DNA from: SAR116 cluster alpha proteobacterium HIMB100
GTDB taxonomy: Bacteria; Pseudomonadota; Alphaproteobacteria; Puniceispirillales; Puniceispirillaceae
Direction: 5' to 3'
Length of the DNA: 36,778 nucleotides
Assembly (NCBI GenBank): GCA_000238815.2
Contig: AFXB01000005.1
Coordinates: forward strand, 1 to 36,778
Of the stretch, positions 24,425 through 35,584 are shown in pieces; positions within the stretch are counted from its first letter, which is position 1, and each line of letters opens with the position of its first letter. The translations under genes and the position numbers were made by a program. Under the pieces are notes generated by a model, which had not been told where the DNA came from, made no database searches, and saw nothing but the letters and a program-made list of their open reading frames with translations.

Positions 24425-24820
24425 TTATACTCTGCGGCGTTTTCTTGGGCGGCATCCGTTATGAGGAATCGGTGTCACATCACGGATCGAGGTAACCGAA
24501 AAACCAACAGCCTGGAGCGCGCGCAAAGCTGATTCCCGGCCAGAGCCTGGGCCGCGCACTTCAACATCAATGCTCTTCATGCCATGTTCTGCTGCCTTTT
24601 TACCGGCATCTTCAGCAGCCATCTGCGCTGCAAAAGGTGTTGACTTCCGAGACCCTTTAAATCCAAGCGCACCAGCAGATGACCAGGCGATCGTGTTGCC
24701 CTGCACATCTGAGATGGTGATCATCGTGTTGTTGAAGGTCGAATTCACATGCGCAATACCATTGGTGATATTCTTGCGCTCGCGGCGACGGACCCGTGCT
24801 TGTGTTGGTTGCTTTGCCAT
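24425..24820 (-). CDS. rpsK: 30S ribosomal protein S11
   Basis: This platform protein of the small subunit is 131 aa. [22 protein letters not shown] and the C-terminal [12 protein letters not shown] are diagnostic of S11. It lies 22 bp after rpsM, with about 90 bp of non-coding sequence before rpoA. Confidence 0.96.
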   Translation of the reverse strand: MAKQPTQARVRRRERKNITNGIAHVNSTFNNTMITISDVQGNTIAWSSAGALGFKGSRKSTPFAAQMAAEDAGKKAAEHGMKSIDVEVRGPGSGRESALRALQAVGFSVTSIRDVTPIPHNGCRPRKRRRV

Positions 24821-24842
24821 ATCTCTTGCTCTTTACCGTTGC

Positions 24843-25211
24843 TTATTTCTTTTTACCGGCGATTGCCTTAGCTGGACCTTTACGTGTCCGGGCATTCGTG
24901 TGTGTACGCTGGCCACGAACCGGCAGATTGCGGCGATGACGCAAACCCCGCAAACACCCCAGATCCAGATACCGCTTGATATCCATTGATGTTTTCCGGC
25001 GTAAATCCCCTTCCACCAGATAATCAGCATCAATAATATCACGCAGCTTGGTCAGTTCATCTTCTGTCAGGTCGTTAATCCGACGTTCCTGAGCAATGCC
25101 TGCTTTATCACAGATGGATTTGGCACTGGTGGTGCCGATACCATGGATATATGTCAGCGCAATCTCTACACGTTTCTTGGTCGGTATATTAATACCAGCT
25201 ATTCGTGCCAC
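24843..25211 (-). CDS. rpsM: 30S ribosomal protein S13
   Basis: This protein of the small-subunit head contacts the P-site tRNA and L5. The 122-aa sequence [26 protein letters not shown] through [25 protein letters not shown] matches the family end to end. A 107-bp gap separates it from adk, with no rpmJ in it. Confidence 0.96.
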   Translation of the reverse strand: MARIAGINIPTKKRVEIALTYIHGIGTTSAKSICDKAGIAQERRINDLTEDELTKLRDIIDADYLVEGDLRRKTSMDIKRYLDLGCLRGLRHRRNLPVRGQRTHTNARTRKGPAKAIAGKKK

Positions 25212-25318
25212 TGGCCTCTCCTTCGTCGTTTCGCGGCTACCTACCGCTGCTAAATCCCAACTAATGCTTTATTATCGAACATTCCCTTCAGCAAGTTCGA
25301 ACAATCAAAACCTAATTC

Positions 25319-25891
25319 TTATTCCCCATCCAAGCAGGCCTTGATGGCGCTGCTTACGTCCTCTACAGACTGCATACCATCCACGGTAACCAGCTGTCCT
25401 TTATTCTTATAATAGGGCAATACCGGGGCTGTGTTTTCGTGATAAACCCTCAGCCTCTGCGCAAGAACCTCGGCGTTATCGTCACTTCGTGCCCCGCTTG
25501 TTTCGGCAGCGCGTTTTTCAATACGCGCGAACAAAGCCTGTTCATCAACCTGTATTTCAATCACCCGGTCCAGTGTGATGCTCTGTTCAAGCAACATTGC
25601 ATCCAATGCTTCTGCCTGAGCGACAGTACGCGGGAATCCATCCAGAATGACGCCGGCTGCACAATCATCATCGCTCATACGCTCGCGGATCATGCCGATC
25701 ATAATGTCATCAGAAACCAGCTGGCCGGCATCCATAATTTTCTTTGCCTTCAAGCCGAGCTCTGTACCTGCGGCAATAGCAGACCGCAGCATGTCCCCTG
25801 TTGACAACTGAACAAGGCCACGTTCCCGAACCAGAACTTCTGCTTGTGTGCCTTTGCCAGCACCAGGAGGGCCGAAAAGAATGATGTTCAT
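25319..25891 (-). CDS. adk: Adenylate kinase
   Basis: This enzyme converts ATP + AMP to two ADP. The 190-aa protein has the P-loop GPPGAGKGTQ at residues 7-16, the NMP-binding GDMLR, and DGFPRTVAQAEAL. It is the short-lid form with no zinc-finger lid, as in many alphaproteobacteria. The start overlaps the secY stop by 4 bp, which couples the two. Confidence 0.95.
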   Translation of the reverse strand: MNIILFGPPGAGKGTQAEVLVRERGLVQLSTGDMLRSAIAAGTELGLKAKKIMDAGQLVSDDIMIGMIRERMSDDDCAAGVILDGFPRTVAQAEALDAMLLEQSITLDRVIEIQVDEQALFARIEKRAAETSGARSDDNAEVLAQRLRVYHENTAPVLPYYKNKGQLVTVDGMQSVEDVSSAIKACLDGE

Positions 25892-27222
25892 CTGTTCCGT
25901 CCCTTCAACCGTGTCTTTTTAATCAAGCCTTCGTACTGATGTGCCAGAAGATGAGATTGTATTTGAGAGACTGTATCCAAAGTCACAGTGACCACAATCA
26001 GCAATGACGTTCCGCCGAAATAAAATGGTATCGCATAACTGCTGATCAATATCTCTGGCAAGATACAAACAGCTGACAGATAGGCCGCACCGAGGACAGT
26101 CAGTCTTGTCAGGATGTAATCCAGGTAATCAGCCGTCGGCTGTCCAGGGCGGATGCCTGGGATATAGCCGCCGTTCCGGCGCAAATTTTCCGCTGTATCT
26201 TCAGGATTGAAGACAATCGCTGTGTAGAAAAAGGCGAAAAACACAATCAGCCCAATATACATTGCCAGATAAAGCGGCTGTCCGCGACCCAGCATTGCGT
26301 TCAACGCCACAAGCCAGTCGGCACCACCTGCCTGTCCGCCGGTAAGATTAATGATAGAGACAGGCATCAGCAGAAGCGAAGAGGCAAAGATAGGCGGAAT
26401 AACACCAGGCACGTTAATTTTCAGAGGCAAATGCTGAGCTTCACCACCGAACACCTTGTTGCCATGCTGCCGCTTTGGATATTGTACCAAAATCTTCCGC
26501 AAAGACCGTTCAATAAAGACGATAAAGGCGATAACAGCGATGGCCATAAAAAATACAGCGACAATCAAGAATGCTGACAACGCCCCTGTGCGGCCAAGCT
26601 CCAGCGTGCCAACCAGAGCACCTGGAACCTCAGCAACGATGCCGGAAAAGATGATCAAGGAAATCCCATTACCAACACCACGTGCGGTAATCTGTTCGCC
26701 CAGCCACATCAGGAACAAGGTGCCCCCGACCAGCGTGACAACAGTTGTCAAACGGAAGAATACACCAGGATCAGTGACAACAGTTCCAGCTGCCTCAAGG
26801 GCAACGGCGATACCATATCCCTGAACCGTTGCCAGCAACACGGTCAGATATCGTGTGTATTGATTGATCTGCTTTCGGCCGGCCTCGCCATCTTTTTTCA
26901 ACGCTTCAAGCGTCGGCACAACAGCTGTCATCAGCTGCATGATAATCGATGCTGTGATATATGGCATGATGTTCAGCGCGAAAATAGTCATCCGGCCCAG
27001 CGCACCGCCTGAGAACATGTCGAACATGCCCAGGATCCCGGTGGTCTGTTGACCAAAGACATCAGAGAGCGCAATCGGGTCGATTCCCGGCAATGGAATG
27101 AAGGTGCCCAAACGATAGACAATCAGCGCACCAACTGTAAACAGCAGACGCTTTTTCAGCTCATCTGCCTTTGACAGTGCCCCAAGGCCAAAGCCGGTAT
27201 TTGCCTGTGTCGACTGCGCCAT
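25888..27222 (-). CDS. secY: Protein translocase channel subunit SecY
   Basis: This is the ten-helix pore of the Sec translocon in the inner membrane. The 444-aa protein has the plug and second-helix region (IDPIALSDVFGQQTTGILGMFDMFSGGALGRMTIFALNIMPYI), VIFAGIV-like helix 5, VQYPKRQHGNKVFGG in loop C4 and GTSLLIVVTVTLDTVSQIQSHLLAHQYEG at the C-terminus. Its place in the spc region after rplO is standard. Confidence 0.96.
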   Translation of the reverse strand: MAQSTQANTGFGLGALSKADELKKRLLFTVGALIVYRLGTFIPLPGIDPIALSDVFGQQTTGILGMFDMFSGGALGRMTIFALNIMPYITASIIMQLMTAVVPTLEALKKDGEAGRKQINQYTRYLTVLLATVQGYGIAVALEAAGTVVTDPGVFFRLTTVVTLVGGTLFLMWLGEQITARGVGNGISLIIFSGIVAEVPGALVGTLELGRTGALSAFLIVAVFFMAIAVIAFIVFIERSLRKILVQYPKRQHGNKVFGGEAQHLPLKINVPGVIPPIFASSLLLMPVSIINLTGGQAGGADWLVALNAMLGRGQPLYLAMYIGLIVFFAFFYTAIVFNPEDTAENLRRNGGYIPGIRPGQPTADYLDYILTRLTVLGAAYLSAVCILPEILISSYAIPFYFGGTSLLIVVTVTLDTVSQIQSHLLAHQYEGLIKKTRLKGRNR

Positions 27223-27236
27223 CGTCGTGACTTACC

Positions 27237-27719
27237 TTATTCTTGTTCGCTCGAAGGCTGAGCAGCAGAGATCACAATCTTGCCGCCCGCCTTTTCAATT
27301 GCAGCCACCGCAGCCTTTGACGCGCCAGCAGCATGGATTTCTACCTTGTCCTTCAGTGCGCCATTTGCCAGCACACGCACACCGTCACGAGCCTTAGAAA
27401 TAACCCCTGCAGCAACCAATGCGGCTGCGTCAACAGGCCGTTTTTTGTCCAGATTTCCGGCATCCAGAGCGGTCTGAATCCGATCGAGGTCCACCTCAAC
27501 ATAATTTTTGCGGAAAATATTGTTGAAACCGCGCTTTGGTAAGCGGCGGTGAATGGGCATCTGTCCGCCTTCAAATCCGTTGATGGAAACACCCGAGCGG
27601 GCCTTTTGACCCTTATGACCTGAACCGGATGTTTTGCCCCGACCTGAGCCGATACCACGACCTACCCGCTTACGGTTCCGGGTTGCCCCATCCTGTTCTC
27701 TAATCGTGTTCAATTTCAT
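27237..27719 (-). CDS. rplO: 50S ribosomal protein L15
   Basis: This 160-aa large-subunit assembly protein begins [38 protein letters not shown], the glycine- and basic-rich L15 N-terminus that threads into 23S rRNA. It lies 14 bp before secY and 65 bp after rpmD. Confidence 0.95.
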   Translation of the reverse strand: MKLNTIREQDGATRNRKRVGRGIGSGRGKTSGSGHKGQKARSGVSINGFEGGQMPIHRRLPKRGFNNIFRKNYVEVDLDRIQTALDAGNLDKKRPVDAAALVAAGVISKARDGVRVLANGALKDKVEIHAAGASKAAVAAIEKAGGKIVISAAQPSSEQE

Positions 27720-27784
27720 TATCTTGACACTCCTGCCTGAACGGCTCTGCCCCTAACGGGCATGACCAGACGCACTTTATCACT

Positions 27785-27973
27785 TTAGGACGCAGATTCG
27801 ACGCGCACCAGATGTTTAACCTTATTGATCATGCCGCGAACAGCTGGTGTATCTTCCAGCTCACGCACACGACCGATTTTATTCAGCCCCAGACCGATTA
27901 ATGTCTTGCGCTGAGAGGCTTCACGGCCGATTGCACTGCGGACTTGAACAACTTTTACTGTTGACTTTGCCAT
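27785..27973 (-). CDS. rpmD: 50S ribosomal protein L30
   Basis: This 62-aa protein reads [34 protein letters not shown], characteristic of bacterial L30. I use ATG 27973, which has AAGGAAAG upstream; the longer frame begins with a GTG two codons earlier. It sits between rpsE and rplO. Confidence 0.94.
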   Translation of the reverse strand: MAKSTVKVVQVRSAIGREASQRKTLIGLGLNKIGRVRELEDTPAVRGMINKVKHLVRVESAS

Positions 27974-27996
27974 GTTCACTTTCCTTTCAGCCCTGA

Positions 27997-28551
27997 CTAG
28001 GAAGCTTCAGCCTGGTCGGCAGCTTTACCTAAAACTTCTGCAACCTTCCGGCCACGCTTTGCAGCAACTGACCGAGGTGCCTGAATGGACTTAAGCGCGT
28101 CAAAAGTTGCTTTAATCATATTATGCGGGTTGGATGTCCCAATAGATTTTGCCACAACATCCTGAACACCAAGCGCTTCAAAAACAGCACGCATCGGACC
28201 GCCAGCAATAATACCTGTACCAGATGGTGCAGAGCGAAGCTGAACACGGCCTGCGCCATAGCGACCCAGGATATCGTGATGCAATGTCCGCCCGTCACGA
28301 AGAGGAATACGAACCATATCCCGCTTTGCATTTTCAGTTGCTTTGCGGATAGCCTCAGGCACTTCCTTGGCCTTACCTGTACCAAAACCAACTCGGCCTT
28401 TGCCGTCACCGACGACAACCAGAGCGGCGAAACCAAAACGGCGACCACCTTTGACCACTTTTGCGACCCGGTTGATGCCAACCAGCTTTTCAATCAGTTC
28501 AGGCTCATCTCTGAGGTTGCTCTGTTCTGCTCTGTCGTTATTGCGTGCCAT
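27997..28551 (-). CDS. rpsE: 30S ribosomal protein S5
   Basis: This small-subunit protein is involved in decoding accuracy and the mRNA entry tunnel. The 184-aa sequence has the N-terminal double-stranded RNA-binding domain ([33 protein letters not shown]) and [20 protein letters not shown] in the C-terminal domain. It ends with a basic Lys/Ala tail. It is 11 bp after rplR. Confidence 0.96.
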   Translation of the reverse strand: MARNNDRAEQSNLRDEPELIEKLVGINRVAKVVKGGRRFGFAALVVVGDGKGRVGFGTGKAKEVPEAIRKATENAKRDMVRIPLRDGRTLHHDILGRYGAGRVQLRSAPSGTGIIAGGPMRAVFEALGVQDVVAKSIGTSNPHNMIKATFDALKSIQAPRSVAAKRGRKVAEVLGKAADQAEAS

Positions 28552-28562
28552 CGCTCGCTCCT

Positions 28563-28925
28563 CTAAAATTCAAGGCCGGCTTCGCGCGCGGCATCGGCAA
28601 GGGCCTTCACCCGGCCGTGATACATATACCCACCGCGGTCAAACACAACCGCCTTGACGCCTTTACCCGCAGCCCGCTCACCAATAGCTTTGCCAATGGC
28701 AGCTGCCGCAGCAATATCGGCACCGGTTTTACCGGCATTTCTGAAATCAGCTTCCAGTGATGACGCAGCAGCCAGAGTTGCCCCGGTCACATCATCAATC
28801 ACCTGCGCATAAATATGCCGTGACGATCTGTGCACAGACAGACGTGGCTGACCATTTGCGTTTTTCTTCAGGCTGGTCCGGTTGCGGACGCGGCGCCGTT
28901 CAAACATTTGTCTTGAGCTCAACAT
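28563..28925 (-). CDS. rplR: 50S ribosomal protein L18
   Basis: This 5S rRNA-binding protein is 120 aa. [35 protein letters not shown] and the end [17 protein letters not shown] are typical. It lies between rplF and rpsE with short gaps. Confidence 0.95.
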   Translation of the reverse strand: MLSSRQMFERRRVRNRTSLKKNANGQPRLSVHRSSRHIYAQVIDDVTGATLAAASSLEADFRNAGKTGADIAAAAAIGKAIGERAAGKGVKAVVFDRGGYMYHGRVKALADAAREAGLEF

Positions 28926-28937
28926 CTGACCTAATCC

Positions 28938-29471
28938 TTATTTCTTCTTGCCTTCTTTGCGGACAATATGCTCTTCAGCATATTTCACACCTTTGCCTTT
29001 AAAGGGCTCAGGTGGACGCTTGGCGCGAACCTCAGAAGCAAATTGACCCAGCAGCTGCTTATCTGCACCAGTGATCTCAATTTTAGTGTTATTTTCAACC
29101 TTCACTGTCAGACCAGCAGGGATATCCATTTCAACAGGATGGCTGTATCCAAGGCTCAGCTGAAGTTTATTACCCTGCATTGCGGCACGATAACCCACAC
29201 CATTGATTTCAAGATTGCGGGTAAAGCCTGTTGACACACCAACAACCATATTATTGATATTGGCCCGAACAGTTCCCCAGATAGACCGACCCTGAATGGT
29301 CTTTTCGCGAGGCGAAACTGTAACCACACCGTCACTTACCGCAACATCAACATTTGATGGCAGCGCCATGGCCAGCTCACCCTTGCTGCCCTTGGCAACA
29401 AGCCGGGCACCTTCGGTTGTAAGGTTAACACCATCAGGCAATTTAATCGGAGAATTTCCAACACGAGACAT
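28938..29471 (-). CDS. rplF: 50S ribosomal protein L6
   Basis: This protein lies near the GTPase-associated centre of the large subunit. The 177-aa protein begins MSRVGNSPIKLPDGV and ends with KRPPEPFKGKGVKYAEEHIVRKEGKKK, the conserved L6 C-terminal signature. It is 12 bp after rpsH. Confidence 0.96.
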   Translation of the reverse strand: MSRVGNSPIKLPDGVNLTTEGARLVAKGSKGELAMALPSNVDVAVSDGVVTVSPREKTIQGRSIWGTVRANINNMVVGVSTGFTRNLEINGVGYRAAMQGNKLQLSLGYSHPVEMDIPAGLTVKVENNTKIEITGADKQLLGQFASEVRAKRPPEPFKGKGVKYAEEHIVRKEGKKK

Positions 29472-29483
29472 CGAATTTCCCCC

Positions 29484-29882
29484 TTAAAATACCTGGCAAA
29501 GCACTTCGCCGCCTACATTGGCAACACGTGCTTCATTGTCAGACAAAACACCCTGAGGTGTAGACAGAACCGCAATACCCAGACCGTTATATACACGGGT
29601 AAGGTCTTTAATGCCACTGTACACGCGTCTACCTGGGGTAGATACCCGCTTGATTTCAGAAATCACAGGAAGACCTTCATGATATTTCAACTCAATCTTC
29701 AGCTCAGAAATACCGTTACGCACTTCAACAGAAGAATAATCACGGATATAGCCCTCGCGCTTCAGTACTTCTAACACATTTGCGCGCAGACGAGAGGACG
29801 GGCTGGACACGACAGCCTTGCGTGCTGACTGACCATTCCTGATCCGTGTAATCATATCTCCAAGAGGATCACTCATAGACAT
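29484..29882 (-). CDS. rpsH: 30S ribosomal protein S8
   Basis: This 16S rRNA-binding protein is 132 aa. [19 protein letters not shown] and the end [22 protein letters not shown] identify S8. GGAGAG six bases before ATG 29882 supports that start over ATG 29876. In E. coli S8 represses the spc operon; no equivalent RNA site was identified here. Confidence 0.95.
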   Translation of the reverse strand: MSMSDPLGDMITRIRNGQSARKAVVSSPSSRLRANVLEVLKREGYIRDYSSVEVRNGISELKIELKYHEGLPVISEIKRVSTPGRRVYSGIKDLTRVYNGLGIAVLSTPQGVLSDNEARVANVGGEVLCQVF

Positions 29883-29897
29883 TGCAATCTCTCCTTC

Positions 29898-30203
29898 TTA
29901 CCAGCTTGACTTTACAACGCCTGGGACCTGGCCGAATGAGGCCAAATCACGAAGCGCAATACGAGACATTTTTAATTTGCGATAATAGCCGCGTGGACGA
30001 CCAGTGACCAAACACCGATTGCGAACCCGGATGCGCGAGCTATCACGTGGCTCCTGAGCCAGCTTGCAAGACGCTGCAAACCGCTCTTCCATTGAGATGG
30101 TTTTATCACGCATCACAGCACGCAATGCATCACGGCGCGCACTCTTGGCAGCAACCTTCCGCAAGCGGCGATTATTTTTTTCAACAGCACTTTTCTTGGC
30201 CAT
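29898..30203 (-). CDS. rpsN: 30S ribosomal protein S14 (zinc-free form)
   Basis: This 101-aa protein of the small-subunit head has the C-minus form: only one Cys ([16 protein letters not shown]) and no paired CxxC motifs, so it does not bind zinc. It begins [15 protein letters not shown]-like and ends [11 protein letters not shown]. It lies between rplE and rpsH. Confidence 0.95.
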   Translation of the reverse strand: MAKKSAVEKNNRRLRKVAAKSARRDALRAVMRDKTISMEERFAASCKLAQEPRDSSRIRVRNRCLVTGRPRGYYRKLKMSRIALRDLASFGQVPGVVKSSW

Positions 30204-30232
30204 GTTTTATACCCTTTTCTATGTCTGCTGTT

Positions 30233-30778
30233 TTAAGCGTTTGCAAAGGGAAACTGAAAGCCACGAAGAAGTTCGCGCGCCTCATCATCCGATTTTGCAC
30301 TGGTGACAACGATGATATCCATACCGCGAACTTCATCGACTTTGTCATATTCAATTTCAGGAAACACAATCTGTTCTTTGATACCCAGCGCGTAATTCCC
30401 GCCGCCATCAAAGCTCTTCCCGTTTAAGCCGCGAAAGTCACGGACACGGGGCAGAGCAATCGTGATCAAACGATCCAGAAATTCGTACATGCGGTCTGAG
30501 CGCAAAGTCACTTTACACCCGATGGCCATTCCTTCGCGCAGCTTAAATGCCGCATTTGCCTTCTTCGCCCGTGTCACCACTGGCTTCTGGCCGGAAATGG
30601 CTGTCATGTCGTTGACAGCATGTTCAATTTTCTTGGAATCGCGGACGGCACTGCCGACACCCATATTGATCACAACCTTTTCAAGGCGCGGGACTTCGAA
30701 CATGTTACCATATCCGAACTTTTCAATAAGAGCCGGGCGAACAGCCGTCAGATAATGTTCTTCAAGACGCGTTTTCAT
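30233..30778 (-). CDS. rplE: 50S ribosomal protein L5
   Basis: This 5S rRNA-binding protein bridges the subunits to S13. The 181-aa protein has [41 protein letters not shown] and the C-terminal [24 protein letters not shown]. The start has GGAAG upstream and lies 17 bp after rplX. Confidence 0.96.
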   Translation of the reverse strand: MKTRLEEHYLTAVRPALIEKFGYGNMFEVPRLEKVVINMGVGSAVRDSKKIEHAVNDMTAISGQKPVVTRAKKANAAFKLREGMAIGCKVTLRSDRMYEFLDRLITIALPRVRDFRGLNGKSFDGGGNYALGIKEQIVFPEIEYDKVDEVRGMDIIVVTSAKSDDEARELLRGFQFPFANA

Positions 30779-30795
30779 CTCAGCTTCCTTTTCGT

Positions 30796-31110
30796 TTAAT
30801 CTATCGCCTTGCCCGATTTACGAGCAACACGCACTTTCTTGCCATCAGTCGTTTCGTAACCGACACGTGTGGCTGTATTTGTTTCAGGGTCAATCAGTGC
30901 AATGTTTGACACATGAATAGGGGCTTCCATCTGTTCAATCCCACCCGCATTTGCCTGCGTTGGACGACGATGACGGGTCACCATATTAATGCCTTGCACC
31001 TTTACCCGGTTATCGGCAGGGCGAACATCAATCACCTCGCCTGTGCGGCCTTTATCCTTGCCAGTCCGCACAATTACCTGGTCGCCTTTTTTAATTTTCA
31101 GCTTCGCCAT
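30796..31110 (-). CDS. rplX: 50S ribosomal protein L24
   Basis: This assembly-initiator protein is 104 aa. The KOW motif region [25 protein letters not shown] and [33 protein letters not shown] are diagnostic. It starts one base after the rplN stop. Confidence 0.95.
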   Translation of the reverse strand: MAKLKIKKGDQVIVRTGKDKGRTGEVIDVRPADNRVKVQGINMVTRHRRPTQANAGGIEQMEAPIHVSNIALIDPETNTATRVGYETTDGKKVRVARKSGKAID

Positions 31111-31111
31111 T

Positions 31112-31480
31112 TTACAGCACCTCCGGAGCCAGAGATACGATCTTCATGAAATTACGAGACCGCAGCTCACGTGTCACAGGACCAAAGATCCGTGTGCCGA
31201 TAGGCTCATTCTGTTTATTCAGCAAAACAGCCGCGTTCTTGTCGAACCGGATAGCCGTGCCATCGTTACGTCTGATTTCCTTGGCTGTCCGCACGATAAC
31301 CGCGCGATAAACATCGCCTTTTTTCACTTTGCCGCGCGGGATAGCTTCTTTAACTGACACCACAATAATGTCACCCACACCTGCAATCTTGCGGCCTGTT
31401 CCCCCGAGGACCTTGATACACTGAACGCGGCGCGCACCAGAGTTATCGGCAACCTCAAGATTTGTCTGCATTTGAATCAT
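31112..31480 (-). CDS. rplN: 50S ribosomal protein L14
   Basis: This interface protein forms bridges to 16S rRNA. The 122-aa sequence [27 protein letters not shown] and [28 protein letters not shown] match L14 throughout. It lies between rpsQ and rplX. Confidence 0.96.
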   Translation of the reverse strand: MIQMQTNLEVADNSGARRVQCIKVLGGTGRKIAGVGDIIVVSVKEAIPRGKVKKGDVYRAVIVRTAKEIRRNDGTAIRFDKNAAVLLNKQNEPIGTRIFGPVTRELRSRNFMKIVSLAPEVL

Positions 31481-31501
31481 AACAGTCCTCCTCTACGCCG
31501 C

Positions 31502-31744
31502 TTATTTCGCAGCGTCGTCATAGACGACCTCAAAGGATTTGTTCTTCGAAATCGGAGCACATTCGCGAATGCTTACTGTGTCCCCTGTCTTCGCCTTATT
31601 CTCTGCATCATGAGCAGCGAATTTCTTCGACGTGTTGATGAACTTCTTATAGACAGGATGCATAATCCGGCGTTCAACACGCACGATGACGGTCTTATCC
31701 GCCTTATCGCTGACAACAGTGCCCTGCATAATACGCTTTGGCAT
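31502..31744 (-). CDS. rpsQ: 30S ribosomal protein S17
   Basis: This primary 16S rRNA-binding protein is 80 aa. [25 protein letters not shown] and [21 protein letters not shown] are family signatures. It is 12 bp after rpmC. Confidence 0.95.
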   Translation of the reverse strand: MPKRIMQGTVVSDKADKTVIVRVERRIMHPVYKKFINTSKKFAAHDAENKAKTGDTVSIRECAPISKNKSFEVVYDDAAK

Positions 31745-31756
31745 AACTTCTACCTC

Positions 31757-31969
31757 TTAAGCTTCGCTGTTTGCGGCTGACATTTCGCCAAGCACCGTCT
31801 TGATCCGTGCAATCTCACGGCGAACAATGCGCACCCTGGAAGGATTTTCCATCTCCCCTGATGCTACCTTGAACCGCAGATTGAACTGCTCTTTTTTCAA
31901 TTCAACCAGCTTGGCCTTCAACTCATCGGCTGACTGGCTGCGGAATGTTTCTGCTTTCACAATCGACAT
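31757..31969 (-). CDS. rpmC: 50S ribosomal protein L29
   Basis: This small two-helix protein at the tunnel exit is 70 aa. It has [45 protein letters not shown], which is diagnostic of L29. It lies 23 bp after rplP. Confidence 0.94.
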   Translation of the reverse strand: MSIVKAETFRSQSADELKAKLVELKKEQFNLRFKVASGEMENPSRVRIVRREIARIKTVLGEMSAANSEA

Positions 31970-31992
31970 CGCTCGAAATACTCCTTATCAGC

Positions 31993-32412
31993 CTATTCGC
32001 CTTCGCCAAGGCGGCGAACAATCTTTGTTTCGATCGGCAATTTGGCGGCAGCCAGCTTGAACGCTTCCTGCGCCATTTCCCATGACACACCATCCAGTTC
32101 AAACATGATCCGGCCAGGTGCCACTCTGGCTACCCAATATTCGGGCGAACCTTTACCCTTACCCATTCTGACCTCAGCGGGCTTTGAGGATACAGGCACA
32201 TCAGGAAACACCCGGATCCAAAGCCGACCTGCACGACGCAGGTGACGTGTGATGGCCCGACGTGCGGCCTCAATCTGACGCGCGGTAATCCGCTCTGGTG
32301 ACGTCGCTTTCAACCCGTAAGCACCAAAGTTAAGGCTTGTGCCTCCCTTTGCCAAGCCGTGAATACGGCCCTTATGCGCTTTACGGAATTTTGTACGTTT
32401 TGGCGATAGCAT
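31993..32412 (-). CDS. rplP: 50S ribosomal protein L16
   Basis: This protein lies near the A-site tRNA elbow and peptidyl transferase centre. The 139-aa protein begins [16 protein letters not shown] and has [28 protein letters not shown], the conserved loop region. It lies between rpsC and rpmC. Confidence 0.96.
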   Translation of the reverse strand: MLSPKRTKFRKAHKGRIHGLAKGGTSLNFGAYGLKATSPERITARQIEAARRAITRHLRRAGRLWIRVFPDVPVSSKPAEVRMGKGKGSPEYWVARVAPGRIMFELDGVSWEMAQEAFKLAAAKLPIETKIVRRLGEGE

Positions 32413-32432
32413 CGTAACTTACCCTCTCTCGC

Positions 32433-33128
32433 TTAGCCGTTCTGCCGCATTGACGGACCAGACTGCTGTTCAGCAAGGCGCTTATCCTGAGCCATTGGAT
32501 CATGCCCAATAACTTCACCTTTAAAAACCCAAACTTTGATGCCGATAGCACCATAGGTGGTCTGTGCAGTAGCTTCGCCGTAGTCAACCTCAGCACGCAG
32601 CGTGTGAAGCGGCACACGGCCTTCACGGTACCATTCTGTACGCGCAATTTCAGCACCACCCAGACGACCTGCACAATTTATCCGAACCCCTTGCGCACCC
32701 AAACGCATCGCAGACTGCACTGCACGCTTCATCGCGCGACGGAACCCTACCCGGCGCTCAAGCTGCTGAGCAATGTTCTCACCAATCAACTTGGCATCAA
32801 TCTCAGGCTTGCGAACCTCAACAATGTTCAGGCTCACTTCTGTGCCCACACGCTTTGTTAAATCAGCGCGCAGCTTTTCAATGTCCTGACCCTTCTTGCC
32901 GATAATCAAACCAGGGCGGCCAGCATAAATTGTTACGCGAGCCCGGCCCGCAGGACGTTCGATCACAACACGGCTGATCCCTGCCTGCTTGAGACGGTCC
33001 ATCAGATGGTTGCGCAGCTCAATATCCTTGTGCAACAGCTCACCATAATTGCGATCCGCATACCACCGTGAATCCCACGTTCTGTTAATCCCGACCCGCA
33101 GGCCGATTGGTTTTACTTTCTGACCCAT
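32433..33128 (-). CDS. rpsC: 30S ribosomal protein S3
   Basis: This mRNA-entry protein is 231 aa. It has [24 protein letters not shown], a KH domain with [18 protein letters not shown], and the C-terminal [31 protein letters not shown]. Its ATG immediately follows the rplV stop with no gap. Confidence 0.96.
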   Translation of the reverse strand: MGQKVKPIGLRVGINRTWDSRWYADRNYGELLHKDIELRNHLMDRLKQAGISRVVIERPAGRARVTIYAGRPGLIIGKKGQDIEKLRADLTKRVGTEVSLNIVEVRKPEIDAKLIGENIAQQLERRVGFRRAMKRAVQSAMRLGAQGVRINCAGRLGGAEIARTEWYREGRVPLHTLRAEVDYGEATAQTTYGAIGIKVWVFKGEVIGHDPMAQDKRLAEQQSGPSMRQNG

Positions 33129-33509
33129 CTATGCCTGCTCCTCTTTCTCGGCAACAATAATGGTAAGATGTGAAAACGGCTTCAAAATACGTGCACCACG
33201 CCCGCGGGCGCGTGCTTTAAAGCGCTTCATAACCAGCCCCTTACCAACATGGGCCTCTTTAACCACCAAACGATCAACATCCAGCGAATGATTATTTTCT
33301 GCATTCGCAATCGCCGACTGCAGAACCTTTTTCACATCACCCGCAATCCGGCGACGCGAAAACGACAATGCAGCAATGGCCTTGTTTGCGTCCATGCCGC
33401 GGATCATCGCCGCAACAAGGTTCAGTTTCTGCGGGCTGACACGCAGATTCCGAAGCACAGCCTGTGCTTCATTATCTGCAACCCGACGTGGAGAAGATTG
33501 TTTACCCAT
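33129..33509 (-). CDS. rplV: 50S ribosomal protein L22
   Basis: This protein lines the exit tunnel through a long beta hairpin. The 126-aa sequence has [27 protein letters not shown], and the hairpin tip lies near [24 protein letters not shown]. It lies between rpsS and rpsC. Confidence 0.96.
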   Translation of the reverse strand: MGKQSSPRRVADNEAQAVLRNLRVSPQKLNLVAAMIRGMDANKAIAALSFSRRRIAGDVKKVLQSAIANAENNHSLDVDRLVVKEAHVGKGLVMKRFKARARGRGARILKPFSHLTIIVAEKEEQA

Positions 33510-33519
33510 CTTACCCTAC

Positions 33520-33795
33520 CTATCGCTTTGATTTCTTATCTGCGGCGTGACCGTAATAGGTACGGGTCGGCGCAAATTCACCAAACTTATGCCCCACCAT
33601 ATCTTCAGATACGGCGACGGGGATATGTTTGCGGCCATTATACACACCAAAGGTCAACCCCACGAATTGTGGCAGGATCGTAGACCGGCGTGACCAGATT
33701 TTAATGACATCATTACGCCCAGACGCAGCGGCTTTTTCTGCTTTTTTCAGCAGATAACCATCTACAAAAGGGCCTTTCCATACTGAACGAGCCAT
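33520..33795 (-). CDS. rpsS: 30S ribosomal protein S19
   Basis: This head protein contacts S13. The 91-aa sequence [47 protein letters not shown] and [23 protein letters not shown] are canonical. It is 18 bp after rplB. Confidence 0.96.
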   Translation of the reverse strand: MARSVWKGPFVDGYLLKKAEKAAASGRNDVIKIWSRRSTILPQFVGLTFGVYNGRKHIPVAVSEDMVGHKFGEFAPTRTYYGHAADKKSKR

Positions 33796-33813
33796 AGTCT
33801 TACTCTACTCCTA

Positions 33814-34638
33814 TTAAGGCTTGCGACGACGCACAATCAGACGATCTGTCTTCTTGTTATTGCGTGTCCGCTTTCCTTTGGTTGGCTTACCCCATGGGGT
33901 GACAGGATGACGACCACCTGAGGTCCGGCCTTCACCACCACCATGTGGGTGATCAATTGGGTTCATAACAACGCCGCGAACATGTGGACGCTTGCCCAAC
34001 CAGCGGCTGCGACCTGCTTTACCAATCTTGATGTTCTGCTGGTCTGAATTTGAAACAGCACCGATAGACGCCATACATTCAGAACGTACAAGGCGGACTT
34101 CACCAGATGCAAGCCGCAAAATAGCATGACCACGGTCACGTCCGACAAGCTGAACATATGTGCCTGCAGACCGCGCCAGCTGACCACCTTTGCCTGGCTT
34201 AAGCTCTACATTGTGAATCAATGTGCCGACTGGAATATTGTTCAGTGGCAGCGCATTACCCGGCTTAATATCAGCACCCGGGCCAGCTTCGACCCTGTCA
34301 CCAACGGCCAGACGCTGTGGTGCGATAATATATGACTGCTCACCATCTTCATAGGTGATCAGCGCAATGAACGCAGTCCGGTTTGGGTCATATTCGATAC
34401 GCTCTACCACAGCAGGGATGCCCTGTTTTGTGCGCTTGAAATCAATCAAGCGGTACCGGCGCTTATGGCCACCACCACGCTGCCATGATGTGATATGACC
34501 TGAGTTATTACGGCCACCTGACTTTGTCAAACCTTCGGTAAGCTTCTTAACAGGACCGCCCTTATGCAGAGCAGACTTGTCAACCAATACCAGATTACGC
34601 TGGGATGGTGTTGTGGGATTAAACGTCTTCAACGGCAT
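33814..34638 (-). CDS. rplB: 50S ribosomal protein L2
   Basis: This protein lies near the peptidyl transferase centre and is needed for subunit joining. The 274-aa protein has [22 protein letters not shown] and the conserved [31 protein letters not shown]. It lies between rplW and rpsS. Confidence 0.97.
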   Translation of the reverse strand: MPLKTFNPTTPSQRNLVLVDKSALHKGGPVKKLTEGLTKSGGRNNSGHITSWQRGGGHKRRYRLIDFKRTKQGIPAVVERIEYDPNRTAFIALITYEDGEQSYIIAPQRLAVGDRVEAGPGADIKPGNALPLNNIPVGTLIHNVELKPGKGGQLARSAGTYVQLVGRDRGHAILRLASGEVRLVRSECMASIGAVSNSDQQNIKIGKAGRSRWLGKRPHVRGVVMNPIDHPHGGGEGRTSGGRHPVTPWGKPTKGKRTRNNKKTDRLIVRRRKP

Positions 34639-34643
34639 CTGTC

Positions 34644-34970
34644 TTAAGCTCCCATCATGTCAATCGCCTGACCATCGGCCAATGTGACGATTGCCTTTTT
34701 TATATCGCTCCGGCGGCCTTTACGACCTTTGAACATCTTCGTCTTGCCCTTTAACACTGATGTGTTAACGGCAGTCACTTTGACGTTAAACAGCATTTCA
34801 ACGGCTGCCTTGATTTCCGGTTTTGTTGCGGTCATCGCCACAACGAATGACACCTGGCCATGCTCACCCCCCATAGTGGACTTTTCTGTGACCAGAGGGC
34901 GGATGATTGTGTCATAAGCCTGAATTTGGCTTAGCTTTGTTTCTACGCGCTTGCGTGGGCGAATGCTCAT
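34644..34970 (-). CDS. rplW: 50S ribosomal protein L23
   Basis: This tunnel-exit docking site for trigger factor and SRP is 108 aa. [26 protein letters not shown] and [26 protein letters not shown] identify it. About 14 residues precede the family core. Its start overlaps the rplD stop by 4 bp. Confidence 0.95.
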   Translation of the reverse strand: MSIRPRKRVETKLSQIQAYDTIIRPLVTEKSTMGGEHGQVSFVVAMTATKPEIKAAVEMLFNVKVTAVNTSVLKGKTKMFKGRKGRRSDIKKAIVTLADGQAIDMMGA

Positions 34971-35584
34971 TTTAGGCGCTCCTCAAGATAAGCGGCCGCA
35001 TCACGTGACAGCACCAGCACATCACGGCGGACCATATCATAAACATTTGCCCCCTGCTGAGGCAGAACATCAACAAATGGCAGATTTGAAGCCGCACGGC
35101 CAAAACCGGCATCAACGGTCTCGCCGCCCAGAATAAGCGCGTTTGTTGCGCCCAGCTTCTCCAGCTTTCCCTTCAAAGAAGAGGTCTTTGCATCAGCTGA
35201 CATTTCATCGAGAATAATCAGCTGCCCAGCGGCCATCTTTGCAGACAGCACAGAGCGCATCCCCAACTTGCGGATTTTCTTTGGCAGGCTGTGCTCATAG
35301 CCACGAACAACCGGCCCATGTACAACACCGCCGCCCCGGAACTGAGATACTGACCCGTTACCCGCACGGGCACGGCCTGTTCCCTTCTGCCGAAACATCT
35401 TCGCACCAGTCTTTGACACTTCACTGCGGCCCTTGACCTTGTGCGTACCTGCTCTGCGTTTGGCGAGCTGCCACTTTACAACGCGAGCGACAATATCTGC
35501 ACGCGGCTCAATACCAAAAACGGAATCAGCCAGCTCAATATCGCCCTTCTTGCGATTATCGATGGTCTTCACATCAACCTTCAT
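34967..35584 (-). CDS. rplD: 50S ribosomal protein L4
   Basis: This protein reaches the tunnel constriction through its central loop ([30 protein letters not shown]). The protein is 205 aa from ATG 35584, which starts [18 protein letters not shown]. The frame extends to 35701, but that part is a shadow of the rplC tail. The gene overlaps rplC by 11 bp. In E. coli L4 also autoregulates the S10 operon; I see no basis to claim that here. Confidence 0.95.
   Translation of the reverse strand: MKVDVKTIDNRKKGDIELADSVFGIEPRADIVARVVKWQLAKRRAGTHKVKGRSEVSKTGAKMFRQKGTGRARAGNGSVSQFRGGGVVHGPVVRGYEHSLPKKIRKLGMRSVLSAKMAAGQLIILDEMSADAKTSSLKGKLEKLGATNALILGGETVDAGFGRAASNLPFVDVLPQQGANVYDMVRRDVLVLSRDAAAYLEERLK

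Noticed and set aside
25212-25318. Promoter or rpmJ in the adk-rpsM gap
   Set aside because: GATAAT is present on the minus strand, but no -35 box lies at proper spacing. No L36-like frame is found, and rpmJ is usually elsewhere in alphaproteobacteria.
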